Assembly: GCA_003290165.1 (NCBI GenBank)
Contig: QNQO01000604.1
Coordinates: 186,001-250,000 of the forward strand
Origin: Berberis thunbergii
Taxonomy: Eukaryota > Streptophyta > Magnoliopsida > Ranunculales > Berberidaceae
Direction: 5' to 3'
DNA: 64,000 nt
In this document: positions 35,117-46,266 of the stretch, piece after piece
Numbering within the stretch: the first letter of the stretch is position 1
Layout of the letters: each line of letters opens with the position of its first letter
Notes under the pieces: model-generated
Database searches by the model: none
The model's input: the letters and a program-made list of their open reading frames with translations, nothing else
What the model was told of the DNA's origin: nothing
Position numbers and translations under genes: made by a program

Positions 35117-35893
35117 TTTGTCGAGCCTCCCGCTACTGTCGACAAACCATCATCAGCCACCACATCCATGAAAAAATGTACTGATGTGTTTTTTTAATTT
35201 GTAACTTATACAGTAAGGTTTAAAAATTTTAATTCGTAATGGATACATTACGATTTTACATTATTAATTTGTAAAGTTAATAGTATTTAACTAAATTAGC
35301 AAAACCTTTCTATGCGTGAGACGGTTCAATTAATAAATATTTCAAATTTAATTAAAATAAATATTTGAATTAAAAGATTTCAAATTTATTAAATAGAACT
35401 TTAAGCGACAAAATATTTTGTCGCACAAGAATAGATCAAGCGTGTCTTGATCGATGGAACCTGTGTGACAACATTAGAGTGATGAATATTGTTGTCGCGT
35501 AAAGAAAATCTTGCGCGATGAAAGGTTCGTCGCCATTGAGTTAAGCCGACAAAATTTAACGCGACAAAAGGGTTTGTCACGATTGAGTTATGCCGACAAA
35601 ATTTAGTGTGACGAAATGGTTAATCGCGTAAGTATATTTTGCACGAATAACCATGAGCGTCGCGCAAAACAGAATTACGCGATGCACCTCTTCGCAACGA
35701 TCTTTGTTGTCGTCGTTCAAAAGGTCTTAGTAGCGACGAAGATTTATTTTCGTCGCACAAACGCTTGCGATACAGAGCTGTGGCGACAACCTTTGTGCGA
35801 CAAATATTTTGTCGCCCAATATTTATGGCGACGAAATGTTGTTTATAGCGACAATTTTGACTACGTCCCTAAAAGCCTTTTTTTTAAGTGTGT

Positions 35894-36614
35894 GCCTATT
35901 AGGTCAAAATCCTTTTAGACCTAGTTAGCCCAAAGTTGATTTTGTTTGTTTTATTAAGTCACTTGGGTTGGGAGTAATTGGTTCAGTTGAGTCTGGTTGG
36001 TTCAGCTGGGTTCAGTTGGTATGTTTGGTTCAATCCAATTGGAGTGTGGTCCGATCCAAATGCCTTGGGTTCAGATTTGGTTCAGACCAACTGGGTTGGT
36101 TGTTTTGAGACCGGTTCAGTTCAGTCCAGAGAACCGGTTCAGCATTGATTGAACTGGTTTTGGTTATTTGAGCCCGTAAGGCTTGTTTGGGCTACTTGGC
36201 CTATTGGACTGGACCTCATTGCATTTTTTGTTTTATTCACCTTTGCATTTAAGGAAAAAATTTGGAGCACCTCAAGAATATTTTAATTAACAATCCAAAA
36301 TTTTAAATTTAGGTGAAATTTTGTGCTACGTCACATATGTGACCTCTTTCATGAAATTTTATTTAAATTTGAATTTTAGTTTTTTTAGTGGATTGCATAT
36401 GGTTGTGTCATGACTCATGCGAATAACAATTGGCCCAAATGAAGGTTGTTATTTTGGTCAATTCATTGTCGGTATAAGGTAATTAATTTAAGTAAAATAT
36501 TTTTGGGATTCACTTATGCATTCAATGGTCGACCCAAAGGAGGTCATTGTTTGGTCAAACCCGATTTATTTTATTTATATTAATTAGCTTTAGTTGTTTT
36601 GAGAAAACCACTTA
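35894..36614 (+). other. Non-coding interior of the copia-type element, resumed
   Basis: Continues the sequence interrupted at 31155. Contains repeated ggttcag.tgg motifs (35970-36140) and no open frame of note. The hAT element at 36623 interrupts it again and it resumes at 40704. Confidence 0.5.
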
Positions 36615-36622
36615 CACATTAC

Positions 36623-39600
36623 CAGTGTTAGTGAATCGTAAATCGTAAGATTTTTTAATTATAATATATATTTGCCTTCATTTTGGACTATATCATTTCT
36701 TTTTACTAACATTCTCTGTACTCTATAGGTTTCAAAACTACCTAGAACTCAAAGTGTATTCAGCTTGATCAAGTATAAAAGAAAGGCAATAGATGTGGCA
36801 AGTGCGAATGAGATGACCATTAGAATGACCATTGTGATTGAAGAGAAATTGTTAGAATGAAGATGAATGAATGTAATCCAAGTTCAACTTTGCTTTTGTG
36901 ATGAAAAATTACAAAAGAATTGATCAGTTCCAATAGATTGTTGTTTGTGCAGAATATTGCTTTTATCAAGTCTTTTTGAAAATTCTAGGAAAACAAACAA
37001 AATATAGTAGAGCAAAGTGGACTTGATTTGCCAAAAAGTAAAAGATTTCATTTGCCAAAAATATAAGACTTCAACACTTCTTGTTCATTCTAACATTCTA
37101 TCATATACGCAAAATATACCCAAGAATGTGTGGAAGCGTATACAAAATGACTCCCAAAAGGCAAAATATAAACTATTAAGCAATAATAACTATTAAATTA
37201 GAAGTTAAGAGTCTTTCCCTAGTTCCAACTTTGATCCCTTCATGAAGTAGTTTCATGTTCATCGATAATTTCATCAATAATTGCAATGTCTGCATTATCA
37301 ATGACATCAATCTCATCTTCCAAATCACAACCTTCTTCCTCTTCATCTTCAATGACTTTGTTTTTTCCCTTTGTCAACTTCGTTAAATTTCTTTGTCATA
37401 TTCACATTAAAGTTCAAAAGTAGTAACTATAGTAAACAACTAGAATTAAATTTGAATAAATAAAGCAAACAAATAATAAATTATTAACATGCGATGTCGT
37501 TTTCAGCTTGGCTCCTCTTCATTCTCAACGAAACAATCTACTATGTCCAACCATGAGGTATCATTGGGGAGTGTCGGATCTTCTCGCTCCACAATCCATT
37601 CACTATCATTATCTAACTCCGACAATAGAATGGGATCTATGCCTTGTGTCTTATGTTGTTGGCGTTGGTCAAGAGCCAGATTGTATTTGACAAATACAAG
37701 TGCATTCAGTCGCTTTTGTTCTAATCGATTTCGCTTCTTTGTATGAATCTACCATGCATATAACATATTAGAAAGTTAAATTATTAATATCAACTAATTA
37801 GTTAAAATATGAAATAGACAAACAATAATTTTTTGCTCACTTGATCAAATGTGCTCCAATTACGTTTGCACCCCGTAGCACTACAAGTCAAGCTCAAAAT
37901 TCTCTTAGCCACATTCTGCAATTTCGGACAATGGCTTCCAAAGCTTTCCCACCAATAAGCTACAATAATAATATCATAATTTTAATACGTAAAGACATAA
38001 ACATGTAATCAATGGAAATGTTCAAGTTAATAAACATTAAACATACCAGGTTGTTTCGTGGTCTTGCCTCAATAGCAGATTGTCTCCCAAATGTCCTAGT
38101 GCCTCTTCTGAACACATCAAGTTGTTGGTCAATGAGATTCATTTCTCGTCTCAATGGAATCAAATGCTCAATTATTTCATAATAGCCATCCATGATTTTT
38201 TTATCCGCTTGAAAGTTGTCAATATAATGGAAACGAGGATTAAGATAGTATGTTGCCGCATGTAAAGAGCGATGGAGTTGTAGATTCCACCTTTCATAAA
38301 TGACATTCCATATTTTCTTGTATCTCGACTCTTTGTTCCCAAGATTCTTTGCAATTTTTTCATTGGCTTGATCCATAGCTTCATAAATGTAGCCAATGGG
38401 AGGTTTATCATTCGCATCAACTAAACGCAAAACACAAACCAATGGATATGCACAATTAATACTATACTTTACCCCGGGCCAAAATTGTTTATCCCCCAGT
38501 ATAATATACATTACCTCAAGTGCCTCTAGCTTCATTGAAAAATGAGACTCTTCCCACTTTGTGCAAGTAAACATACTTCTCAAGTCAACCCTATTATAAA
38601 AAATGTTTTGTAATGTGAGGTAGGTTGTGGCAAATCGAGTGATGGTTGGCCTTGCTAACTCCCTACCATTAGCGTGCTCTCTTCTGAGACTCAATACCCA
38701 CGTGTGGCTATAAATGTACATTGTTACTTTATTGGCATTTTTAACAGTTTCACTTGGGAGGGGCAAATCACCAATGCTCGAAAGTATAAGATCTATCAAG
38801 TGTGCTACGCAAGGAGACCAGAAGAGGTGTGGCCTATTTTTCATAAGGTATTCCCCAGCTTTGACATAAGCCAAGGCACTATCCGTGCACACTTGGATTA
38901 CATTTTCTTCACCTACTTCCTATACCACTTCATCCAACATCAAGTACAAGTTTTCAGCATTATGAAATATGCTTGATGTATCAAGGGACTTCAAGAAAAT
39001 AGTTCCCTTTGGACTATTAACAAGAAAATTTGTAATGCTTCGACTGTTACCATCGGTCCACCCATCGGACATGATAGTGCATCCATATTTCTTCAAATCT
39101 TTCTTGTAGGCTTCAAGCTTCACATTCACCTCTTCCACTTCCTTTTTCAAGTAGGTGTTCCTAATTTCATAGTAAGTGGGAGGTTTTAATCCACTACCAA
39201 AGTTACAAATTTCATCAATCATCTCTTTAAAATATACACTTGTCACAATGTTGAAAGGCAAAGCACATCCATAAATGAACCTAGAAATTTTGACACAACA
39301 TTTTTCTCTATCAGTAGGTTTCCACATCTCATTCATGGTAATTTGTTTTTTTTTCACCTCCATAATCAACTTTGCTTCCACCTACATTTCCATCATCCCC
39401 ATACATTGGAGCATTTTTTCCCTCCTTTCAGCAACCTTTGCAACCACTTTATCAGTACACATCTTCTTGAATAGTAAATAATTATTATCTGAATTGCTCA
39501 AGCATGGTGAAGTATCCTTGTTTGTTCTTCCAAGATGATTTTTCATTCAAAAAACTCATCCCCACATCTCTTTTCCACAATAATTACACTTAATATGTTG

Positions 39601-40695
39601 TTTATTATTATTCACAGCGACACAATGTTCCCAAGTTACATCTAGCATAGTGATAATAGTGAAGTAATCTAATGAAAAATATCAAAAGACAATGAGAAGT
39701 AAACTTTTTTACCTTTGGTTGAAGCAAAACTTCCATTGTTTGGTGAAAACACCTAATGTATGAAGTAAAAGACTATGGAAGAAGTTAAAGAAACAATCAC
39801 TTGTTGGTGGTAGCCATTGAAGAACATTGAAAGAAGAGATTTTTCATAGAAAAGTGAAGTTTGCAAAGGGTTTTCTTTACTTGGGAAAAGATAGGTTTAT
39901 AAAAGTTAATTGGGGATCGTTATTGCACTTTATAAATGAAAACACACTCTGAAAAATAAGGGTGCACCAGTTATATTATGTATCTTTGAGGGTTTAAGTA
40001 TAATAATTAATAAAAGGAATTATTTAGGGGTCCCTGACCCTGACCTTCATACATAATGAAAACAAAAAAACAAATCATAGCAGTAGTCTCTACAAGAGAG
40101 AACTTGCATAGAGTCGAGAAAAAATCAATTCATAGTACATATATACAATTCTTGAGAACACTTCTCTTACAACACTTCTTGAGAAAAAATCGACTTCTTT
40201 AACATGGAACAAAATCAACAGATCCTCCTCCTTTTTCTTCAACAATCGACTCAAAACTTCTTCAACAATTGAGCCGAAACGACTTCTTCGAACCTATCTG
40301 AGCCAAAAATAGCTCGAAAATGAGTGGATTTGAGCCGGATCGGAGGGATTGACCTTGAGAAGCAGCGGATCTAAGCCGAAACCGAGGGAAAGAGGTCGTG
40401 ACAGAGCGGATCTGAGCTAGATCAGAGAAGGTATGTCTCTGATTTTTTTTCTCAGACTTCTGTTGTTCTTCTTCTTCCCTGTTTTTATTTTTGTTGGTAT
40501 TCTCCCTTTTATGCGGAGTATATAAATCGAACGTTTGTTCTTCAATCGCGATGTAACGATTTCACCACTGAATCGGTGGCGATTCATTCCGATTTGGATG
40601 AGGTCTGATTTTTTGAACGATTTAAACCGTTTGCATGCCGAGTCGATTCATATCGGCGATTTGAATCGCGATTTTCACTGATTCGTACAACACTG
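36623..40695 (-). mobile_element. hAT transposon, 4.07 kb, with 8-bp target duplication
   Basis: Ends in CAGTGTTAGTGAATCG (left) and, read inward from the right, CAGTGTTGTACGAATC. The 8-bp duplication cacattac is perfect on both sides (36615-36622, 40696-40703). Subterminal gaatcg/cgattc motifs are frequent at the right end (40545-40680). It encodes an hAT transposase on the minus strand. Confidence 0.95.
37503..39648 (-). pseudogene. hAT transposase, full length but with in-frame stops
   Basis: From ATG 39648: a BED zinc finger (WEHCVAVNNN.., CNYCGKEMW.., MKNHLG), a DUF659 domain (CCVKISRFIYGCALPFNIVT, GCTIMSDGWTDGNSRSITNF), the central hAT region (SPCVAHLIDLIL) and the C-terminal hAT dimerisation segment (YWWESFGSHCPKLQNVAKRI, ATGCKRNWSTF). 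It ends with a typical tail (NRLEQKRLNALVFVKYNLAL) and a stop at 37503-37505. Introns with GT..AG borders lie at about 37960-38046 and 37749-37840. Exon 1 is a single register broken by four stops: two TGA in the BED finger, TAG at 39382-39384 and TAG at 38920-38922. No frameshift is seen in exon 1; the join at the first intron is one base out of phase as I read it. Inactive, but otherwise well preserved. Confidence 0.9.
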
Positions 40696-40703
40696 CACAT
40701 TAC

Positions 40704-41562
40704 CATGTCTATCCAAAAACTTGAATTGTAATGGTGTGCTCAGTTTCTCATAAGGGCCCATTATTAAAGATGTAAATTTATATGTACTGTTTTTTTTCCC
40801 TTCGTCTATTAGTTTGTTCCCTTATTAGACAAAATTTGCATGATATTGATGACTACGTTATTTATTTTTTTGTTATTATATCAATGCATTAAAATTGATG
40901 GGATGTACATATATTGATGTGAGTTTGTTTTTTAGTATTATTTAGTGAATGTTTCTTCAATATCTGCCAACTTAAACGATATTCTAGTGCTTAATGATAA
41001 CACACATTAATTATGGGAACCTACAGAAAACATCTAAATATTATGTTAAAGGTTTGACAATGAGTACCCAAAGTTTTTTTTGGTTATTTTCCATTTGACT
41101 CCTATTAATTTATAGATATTTCTCTCTAATTCCAATTTAACACTCATGATTATGTGATCACCATGTTAACTAACAAATTCCATCTAATATTTTTAAAATG
41201 ACAAACCTACCCTCCTTAATTTTCCAAGCAGAACGATTTTTTTTTATATATAACTTCAATCCACCCTCACAAACCCCCTCACTCGCTGTGTAATAACTCT
41301 CATCCTCTCACTCTCATAAAAACCCTATCGCCGTCTCTAATAATTCTTTTCAGAGAGAAAATGGGTTCAGTTTGATTGGATTCAAAAGGATTAAAGATTT
41401 TATCTTTTGAACACAAAGCCTTGCAATATGAAAAAGAATATGAAGTTAGAGAAGTATAGACAATCAAAACTGGGTCTGGGATCCTTGAAGGGATCAATTT
41501 CTCACCATGGGTAGTGATCAAAGTTTCAATTTTTTTACTTTTTAATCTGCATGCAATAAATT
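40704..41562. other. Non-coding stretch
   Basis: Continuation of the element interior, then AT-rich sequence. I see no gene, RNA or clear repeat. Confidence 0.4.
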
Positions 41563-41852
41563 AAATTGACACTTTTGTAACAACTCTCAAAACAATATTA
41601 CTTTTAAGACGTTACAATTCACTAAATAATTTTAAGTCAAAACTAAATTTAGTCAAAAAAATAAAAAACAGTAAAAAAAAATGATACAATAAGTTAGATC
41701 ACTATGAATGGTATCACTTTTTATAACCATACTCTTCATGGTGATACAATTATTGTATCATTTTATTTGTGAAAAATGTAAAAAATTATTAGATGAATTG
41801 TTACACTTTAAAAGTGATATTGTTTTGGAGGTTGTTACAAAAATGTCAATTT
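41563..41852. mobile_element. MITE, 290 bp, long terminal inverted repeats (copy 1)
   Basis: Left arm aaattgacacttttgtaaca and right arm tgttacaaaaatgtcaattt are inverted. The match extends about 65 bp each side, and the centre is itself palindromic (gatacaata/tattgtatc), so the whole element could fold into a hairpin. A second copy lies at 60116-60384 in reverse orientation. Confidence 0.85.
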
Positions 41853-42562
41853 GATATAGTGATGGTTTGTTTCTTACAATTTCTGATAACTTGATATTAG
41901 CAAGCTCATTAACGAATTTGGCGTTGACAACTTCCATCCGATGACAAATTTTCCTTTCTCCTTTCACGGTGGAGTGGAGGTGAAGTTGAGATGGAACAGA
42001 GATTCAATGAGAGAGAAATAGAGACATGGTATGCTGGTGGGAGACTTGTTGGGAAGAGCTAGATTAAAGAGAGAGTGAGAGAGAGGAATCATGAAATTAT
42101 TTGCATTGTTCAAGCCATTGTAACTATCTCACATGTCATTACATACGTTTAGATGATTCGTTGAACGTGAGCATATACAAACAACCCATAATTCCCCCTC
42201 TGCATTCGTGCAAGCATGATCCCACTCTAAATTGAAGTAAATTTTCTTGTTCTTACTTTTTAACTTTGCAATTCTCTCGTACCCAACCCAAAGTTAGTTA
42301 GTGGCATAGAAAGATATTCAAAATTACCCAACATCAGACTAGAAAGCAATTCCACGAGCACATAGACTACAACAAAACAATCAACATTTTGTATTGGAAA
42401 GACGTGAAGTTTATCACTAAAAGCGATTCCATAGCACTAAAAGCGATTCCATAGCACGCGATGGTGGGTGGATATATAGGTGGGAATAATAAAAAAGGAA
42501 AAAAAATGTTAGGTTTGAAAAATTACGTACATATATAAATTTGTTTTTTTAACATAACAAAT
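41853..42562. other. Non-coding stretch with a small tandem repeat
   Basis: Nothing coding. actaaaagcgattccatagc occurs twice in tandem at 42416-42455. Confidence 0.6.
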
Positions 42563-42570
42563 TTAGATGG

Positions 42571-43125
42571 GAATAGGGGTGGGCATTCCATCATGCGATT
42601 CCGAATTCGTCCCGATTTTTTTGGATCATTTTAGGATTGATAAAACTCATTCTGATTCCGTCCCGATTTAGAGTGGGTTGGGATCGAGATGGAGATTTTC
42701 AATCTAGTCCGTCCCGAATTTATTTATTTAATAATTATTATTATTAATTTTAATCAAAATACTCTTCTAAATTAAAATTTAGGATGTGTTGAAATTAAAT
42801 CAATGTAGGATAAAATCTAAATGAATTGAATTATTAATTCTAAATGAAATTTAATACTTATTTGCCTTAAAAAAAAGTTTAATATTTATTTATTTAATAT
42901 CAATTATTATTTATGATGTAAATTTGACATTATTGGTGTGTGAATAATGTGAGATAAAACTCTTTTTATTATTTTTTATTGGAAGACTTACGTGATTATC
43001 CCGTCTCGTCCCGATCTCGTTTGGATGGGATGAACTCTGAATGAGATTTATCCTGTTCCGATCCCGAATGAACGGGATAGGATAGGGATGAGTCCATCTC
43101 GTCTTATCCCATCCCGTGCCCACTA
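42571..43125. mobile_element. hAT-like MITE, 555 bp
   Basis: Flanked by ttagatgg (42563-42570) and ttagatga (43126-43133), an 8-bp duplication with one difference. Ends carry inverted aggGGTGGGCA / TGCCCActa. Rich in tcccgtccc/gggatggga-type motifs near both ends. It lies upstream of the X8 gene. A related partial copy is at 57117-57257. Confidence 0.75.
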
Positions 43126-43133
43126 TTAGATGA

Positions 43134-43623
43134 AAAAACACAATAACAAATGTCAGTCTGAAATACAAAAATTAATAGAGACAAAAAAAATAGTTGTAAA
43201 ATAATAGGAGCCAAATGGAAAATAGCCTTACTGAAGATGACCTTATCACATTCAAACAAAATTGAATTATGATATAAATGAACCATTAATCATCTGATCT
43301 CAAATATAGAGATTTTGATGGTTTGGCAGTTGGCACACAACACCACATTCTCTTCACCGGCACCTTCACCTGACACTTGAAATAGTTAAAAATACACCAA
43401 AATACCCTTCCAAATCATACACTACAAGAACAGGGCTCTCTAAACCTAAGCAACCCTTCCGTATCTTTCACTCATTCACTTACTCACTCTGCCTCTGCTT
43501 TCCCATCTCCGCCCACCTCCTCCAACGGTCACATCCAACGGCTACTTTCCCCTTCCCCCACATTTAAAAAGCACCACTCACTACTCCCAAAACCCCGTTT
43601 GTGACCTCAAACTCAAACTCAAA
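43134..43623 (+). promoter_or_regulatory. Upstream region of the X8 gene
   Basis: Between the MITE and the ATG. A TATA-like acatttaaaaagc lies at 43560-43572, about 55 bp before the start codon, preceded by a C-rich stretch (43495-43560). CACTACAAGAA at 43420 resembles a CACTA terminus but stands alone. Promoter function is inferred. Confidence 0.5.
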
Positions 43624-44545
43624 ATGGGTCTCTCAATCACAATCTCACCTTCTCTTCTCCTCATCTTCATCTTCCTCACAACCCCATTTCAGTTCATCTC
43701 AGGCAAAGGAAACCCAGATCTGGGTTCGATCTCAAAGGCCACCAGAGGGAGTGGTGGTGGCTCTTCTGAAGAGCTGTGGTGTGTTGCGAAGAACAACGCG
43801 GAGGATTCGACATTGCAACGGGCGCTGGACTGGGCCTGTGGGCCTGGTGGTGCTGATTGTGGGCCGATTCAGAATAGTGGGCCTTGTTATGATCCACAGA
43901 ATTTTCAGTCCACTGCTTCCTATGCTTTCAATGACTATTATATTAAGCATGGGTCGTCGGATGATGCCTGTGATTTTGGTAACACTGCTGCCATCACTTC
44001 TTTGGACCCAAGTAACCCCATTTCTCTCTTTGCTATTTTCAATTCTGGAACAAATTAGAGTCATGTGTAGTTAGTTCTATATTGGACTTTGGATCTATGA
44101 TACTGTCAACCATTTCAATTTAGTGTCATTTTAGGGTTGTCGATGTTGTGTCATTTTAGGTTATGTCACTTTATGCTATGGATTTGGACACGTATGCTTC
44201 GATATCAATTCTTAAAAGTCAGGCCTCCATTTATTGATCTGATTTCTGTTATTTACGTTTTCGCAGGCCATGACAATTGCAAATTTCCATCAAGGTAGTA
44301 CTTATTCTTCATTAATTGAAATCCTTGGACCTTTTTAATGAAAATTTGAGTTATTCTTCACCAGGAGATTAAATTTCTAATTGTGTTTTTTTTACAGTGC
44401 TTTGATGGTGAGCAATGGGAGCTTTGTGGGGTCAGCGACAGGTAGTGGATCTGATATCAACGGCTGTGATAAACTTACAGGGTGGGGTCAGCCTCTAATC
44501 ACCCTAGCTTTGGTTTTGATCATCACTATCAACTTTTTTTACTAG
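43624..44545 (+). CDS. X8-domain GPI-anchored protein, plasmodesmata callose-binding (PDCB)-like
   Basis: Three exons, 43624-44011, 44267-44294 and 44398-44545, with GT..AG borders, give 187 residues. The order is: signal peptide (SITISPSLLLIFIFLTTPF), a short Gly/Ser linker, then an X8 (CBM43) domain from WCVAKNNAEDSTLQRALDWA to NCKFPS with its six cysteines (WC, WAC, DC, PC, AC, NC), then a Ser/Gly spacer and a hydrophobic tail (QPLITLALVLIITINFFY) of GPI-signal type. X8 domains of this class bind callose (beta-1,3-glucan) in the cell wall, often at plasmodesmata; there is no glucanase domain, so it is not an enzyme. Exon 2 is only 28 bp and supplies part of the last X8 cysteine loop; reading through intron 1 instead would end at 44058 without the sixth cysteine. 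Intact, AT-balanced and convergent with the ATL gene. Confidence 0.93.
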
Positions 44546-45573
44546 AACATAAAGAAAGTCTTAAGTCTCAAAGTCTGTGTTGTTGTTTTGGTTCGGTTTC
44601 CCACTGGTGTTGATAGTGAGATGTGATTAGAAAAAGGGGTTCAACAAGTCAAGAGCACCCTAGTAGTTTCTCTCCTCTTCTCGTGGGGGTGCAAGTTTTG
44701 ATATGTTTAGGCTTAGTGTACCCCTCGTATACCTTGTTTGTCTTGTAAACTTGTTATTAAAACGATGTCTTAATTCAGGTTTATCCAAAACTTTGGAAAT
44801 GGCCTAATTGCTACTAAATTTCATCTCGCTTGAAAATTTTGTTTAAGGGTATTAGGACGAGGGCGGTTTGAATTAGTCTGCTAGAAAGTTTTGGCCAATG
44901 GTCTATTGTAAAAAATAGAATAGAATATAATATAAAAGAGCGACTTTGAGGTCCCCTAGATGCTACAAGGAAGTTTCAAGACTTCTTAATTCACATTAGG
45001 GCTCACAACACGGGAATTGAACTTTATGAACTCATATCATTGAAGTTATTGAGTTAGTTGTTTTGCATTTGTAAACTTTATCTTTCTTTCTTTTTTCCAA
45101 TCCCTGCCGTTGCACCAATTCCAACTGGCCTTTTGTGTGATATAAAACTACAATAAAATATATGAAATAATCTTACTAGCCGCTTTGGTTGGTAGAAAAT
45201 TGTTGGTATTGGCAACCCCCAAATCTCACAAAGTCAATTCATGACTTCCTACCATTAACCAAACACTTGAACAACCTCTCCACAAACCACGAGAGGGGTG
45301 TTTCAATTTATTGTCGTCAATAATTGATAATTAAAAATGTAGATAAGAGCGAAGGACCCCATAGTTTTTTATTTTTCCCAATACCTAACATATTGTCTGT
45401 GTTCTTCGAGTTACTGTGAATTATAGAACTTCGAGCAAACCTGATCAAAGGAATGATTTTCTGAAAAATACAAAGTGTTGTATATATCATGTATCAATTA
45501 TCAAACCATGCAAATAAAAATGTCAAAATTACAATAATTATGTAGTAAATGAAACTTTAATCTGTACCAAAGA
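44546..45573. other. Intergenic region between convergent genes
   Basis: Holds the 3' ends of both neighbouring genes. I see no further gene. No clear repeat structure. Confidence 0.6.
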
Positions 45574-46266
45574 TCACTGCCTCTCTAAATCTGTATCTTC
45601 ACAAGTTTGTACTCTTCTTTCGGATCTATCTTTACTAAGCATTCTTCGAAAGGAGCTCAATCGGGAAGTGGATGCAGTTACTTTCGCAGATTGTGCACTA
45701 GAGTCTGATGAACACTCTGAGCATTGAACCGGAAAATTTATCACTTCTGACGCTGGTGGAGCTGTAGGATTAGCCACATCAGGCTCAGGCTGTGCTCGTG
45801 GCTCCGCATCAGTTCGACAAATTGGGCAAGAAGAGTGCGAACCCAACCAAATATCAATACATTCTGCATGAAACATGTGCTTACAGTTTGGTAAAATTCT
45901 GGCCATGTCTTCTTCCTCTAATACACTTAAGCATACAGAGCACTCTATTGATGCATTATCTGCTCTTTCTACTTGTTTGTAAACGGATATCGGTAGAGAT
46001 GCTATGACTGCAGCATCTAGCCCACTTCGCGGTGGCTCGATGGAGTTCATTTGTGAAGCTACCACACCCATTCTTAACCGACGGATTGCTAGGCGTCTCC
46101 TAGCTCGACGTTGTAGCACACACCGTGCGTAAACATGAAGAGCTATAACGAATATAACTACGGAAACTAGGCAAGACACTGCTATGAGAAGGATTTCGCC
46201 ATTAACTCGGCCATAACGTTCTCTGCGTTTGAAATCAAATCGTCCATGACCATCATTATCATCCAT
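45574..46266 (-). CDS. ATL-family RING-H2 E3 ubiquitin ligase, intact, single exon
   Basis: 230 residues without introns, as usual for ATL genes. Order: a short basic N-terminus, one membrane segment (ILLIAVSCLVSVVIFVIALH, about residues 25-44), an Arg-rich stretch, the GLD-type motif (SGLDAAVIASLPISVYK, about 80-96) and a canonical RING-H2 finger: CSVC, then CKHMFHAEC with both histidines, then CPIC, spaced as in ATLs with the Pro before the last cysteine. The C-terminal 85 residues are Ser/Pro-rich and variable. ATL proteins are membrane-anchored ligases that pass ubiquitin from E2 enzymes to targets, often in defence or stress responses; the target here is unknown. The ATG at 46264-46266 is the only start giving the membrane segment with its usual lead. 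All catalytic zinc ligands are present. Confidence 0.95.
   Translation of the reverse strand: MDDNDGHGRFDFKRRERYGRVNGEILLIAVSCLVSVVIFVIALHVYARCVLQRRARRRLAIRRLRMGVVASQMNSIEPPRSGLDAAVIASLPISVYKQVERADNASIECSVCLSVLEEEDMARILPNCKHMFHAECIDIWLGSHSSCPICRTDAEPRAQPEPDVANPTAPPASEVINFPVQCSECSSDSSAQSAKVTASTSRLSSFRRMLSKDRSERRVQTCEDTDLERQ

Larger units (their letters stand above)
31155..35890 (+). mobile_element. CACTA (En/Spm) transposon, 4.7 kb, rearranged
   Basis: Left terminus CACTAATAAAAAAATCCCCT; right terminus read inward CACTTAAAAAAAAGGCTTTT. The flanking triplet tgt occurs on both sides (31152-31154, 35891-35893), the 3-bp target duplication of CACTA elements. Both ends carry dense subterminal gcgacgaa/ttgtcgc repeats. 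Inside are the N-terminal part of a TNP2-like transposase and a second TNPA/Transposase_24-like gene, separated by a 1.8-kb piece of gypsy element. It lies 57 bp after the copia primer site. Confidence 0.9.

Noticed and set aside
42911..43168. 85-codon minus-strand frame as a gene
   Set aside because: Lies almost entirely inside the hAT-like MITE and crosses its end; repetitive gggatgg-type sequence explains it.
43420..43430. CACTACAAGAA upstream of the X8 gene as a CACTA element end
   Set aside because: Only an 11-base match, with no subterminal repeats, no partner end and no triplet duplication seen.
43601..44074. Alternative-frame 157-codon ORF over the X8 gene
   Set aside because: Shadow of exon 1; the other frame has the signal peptide, six-cysteine X8 domain and consistent splicing.
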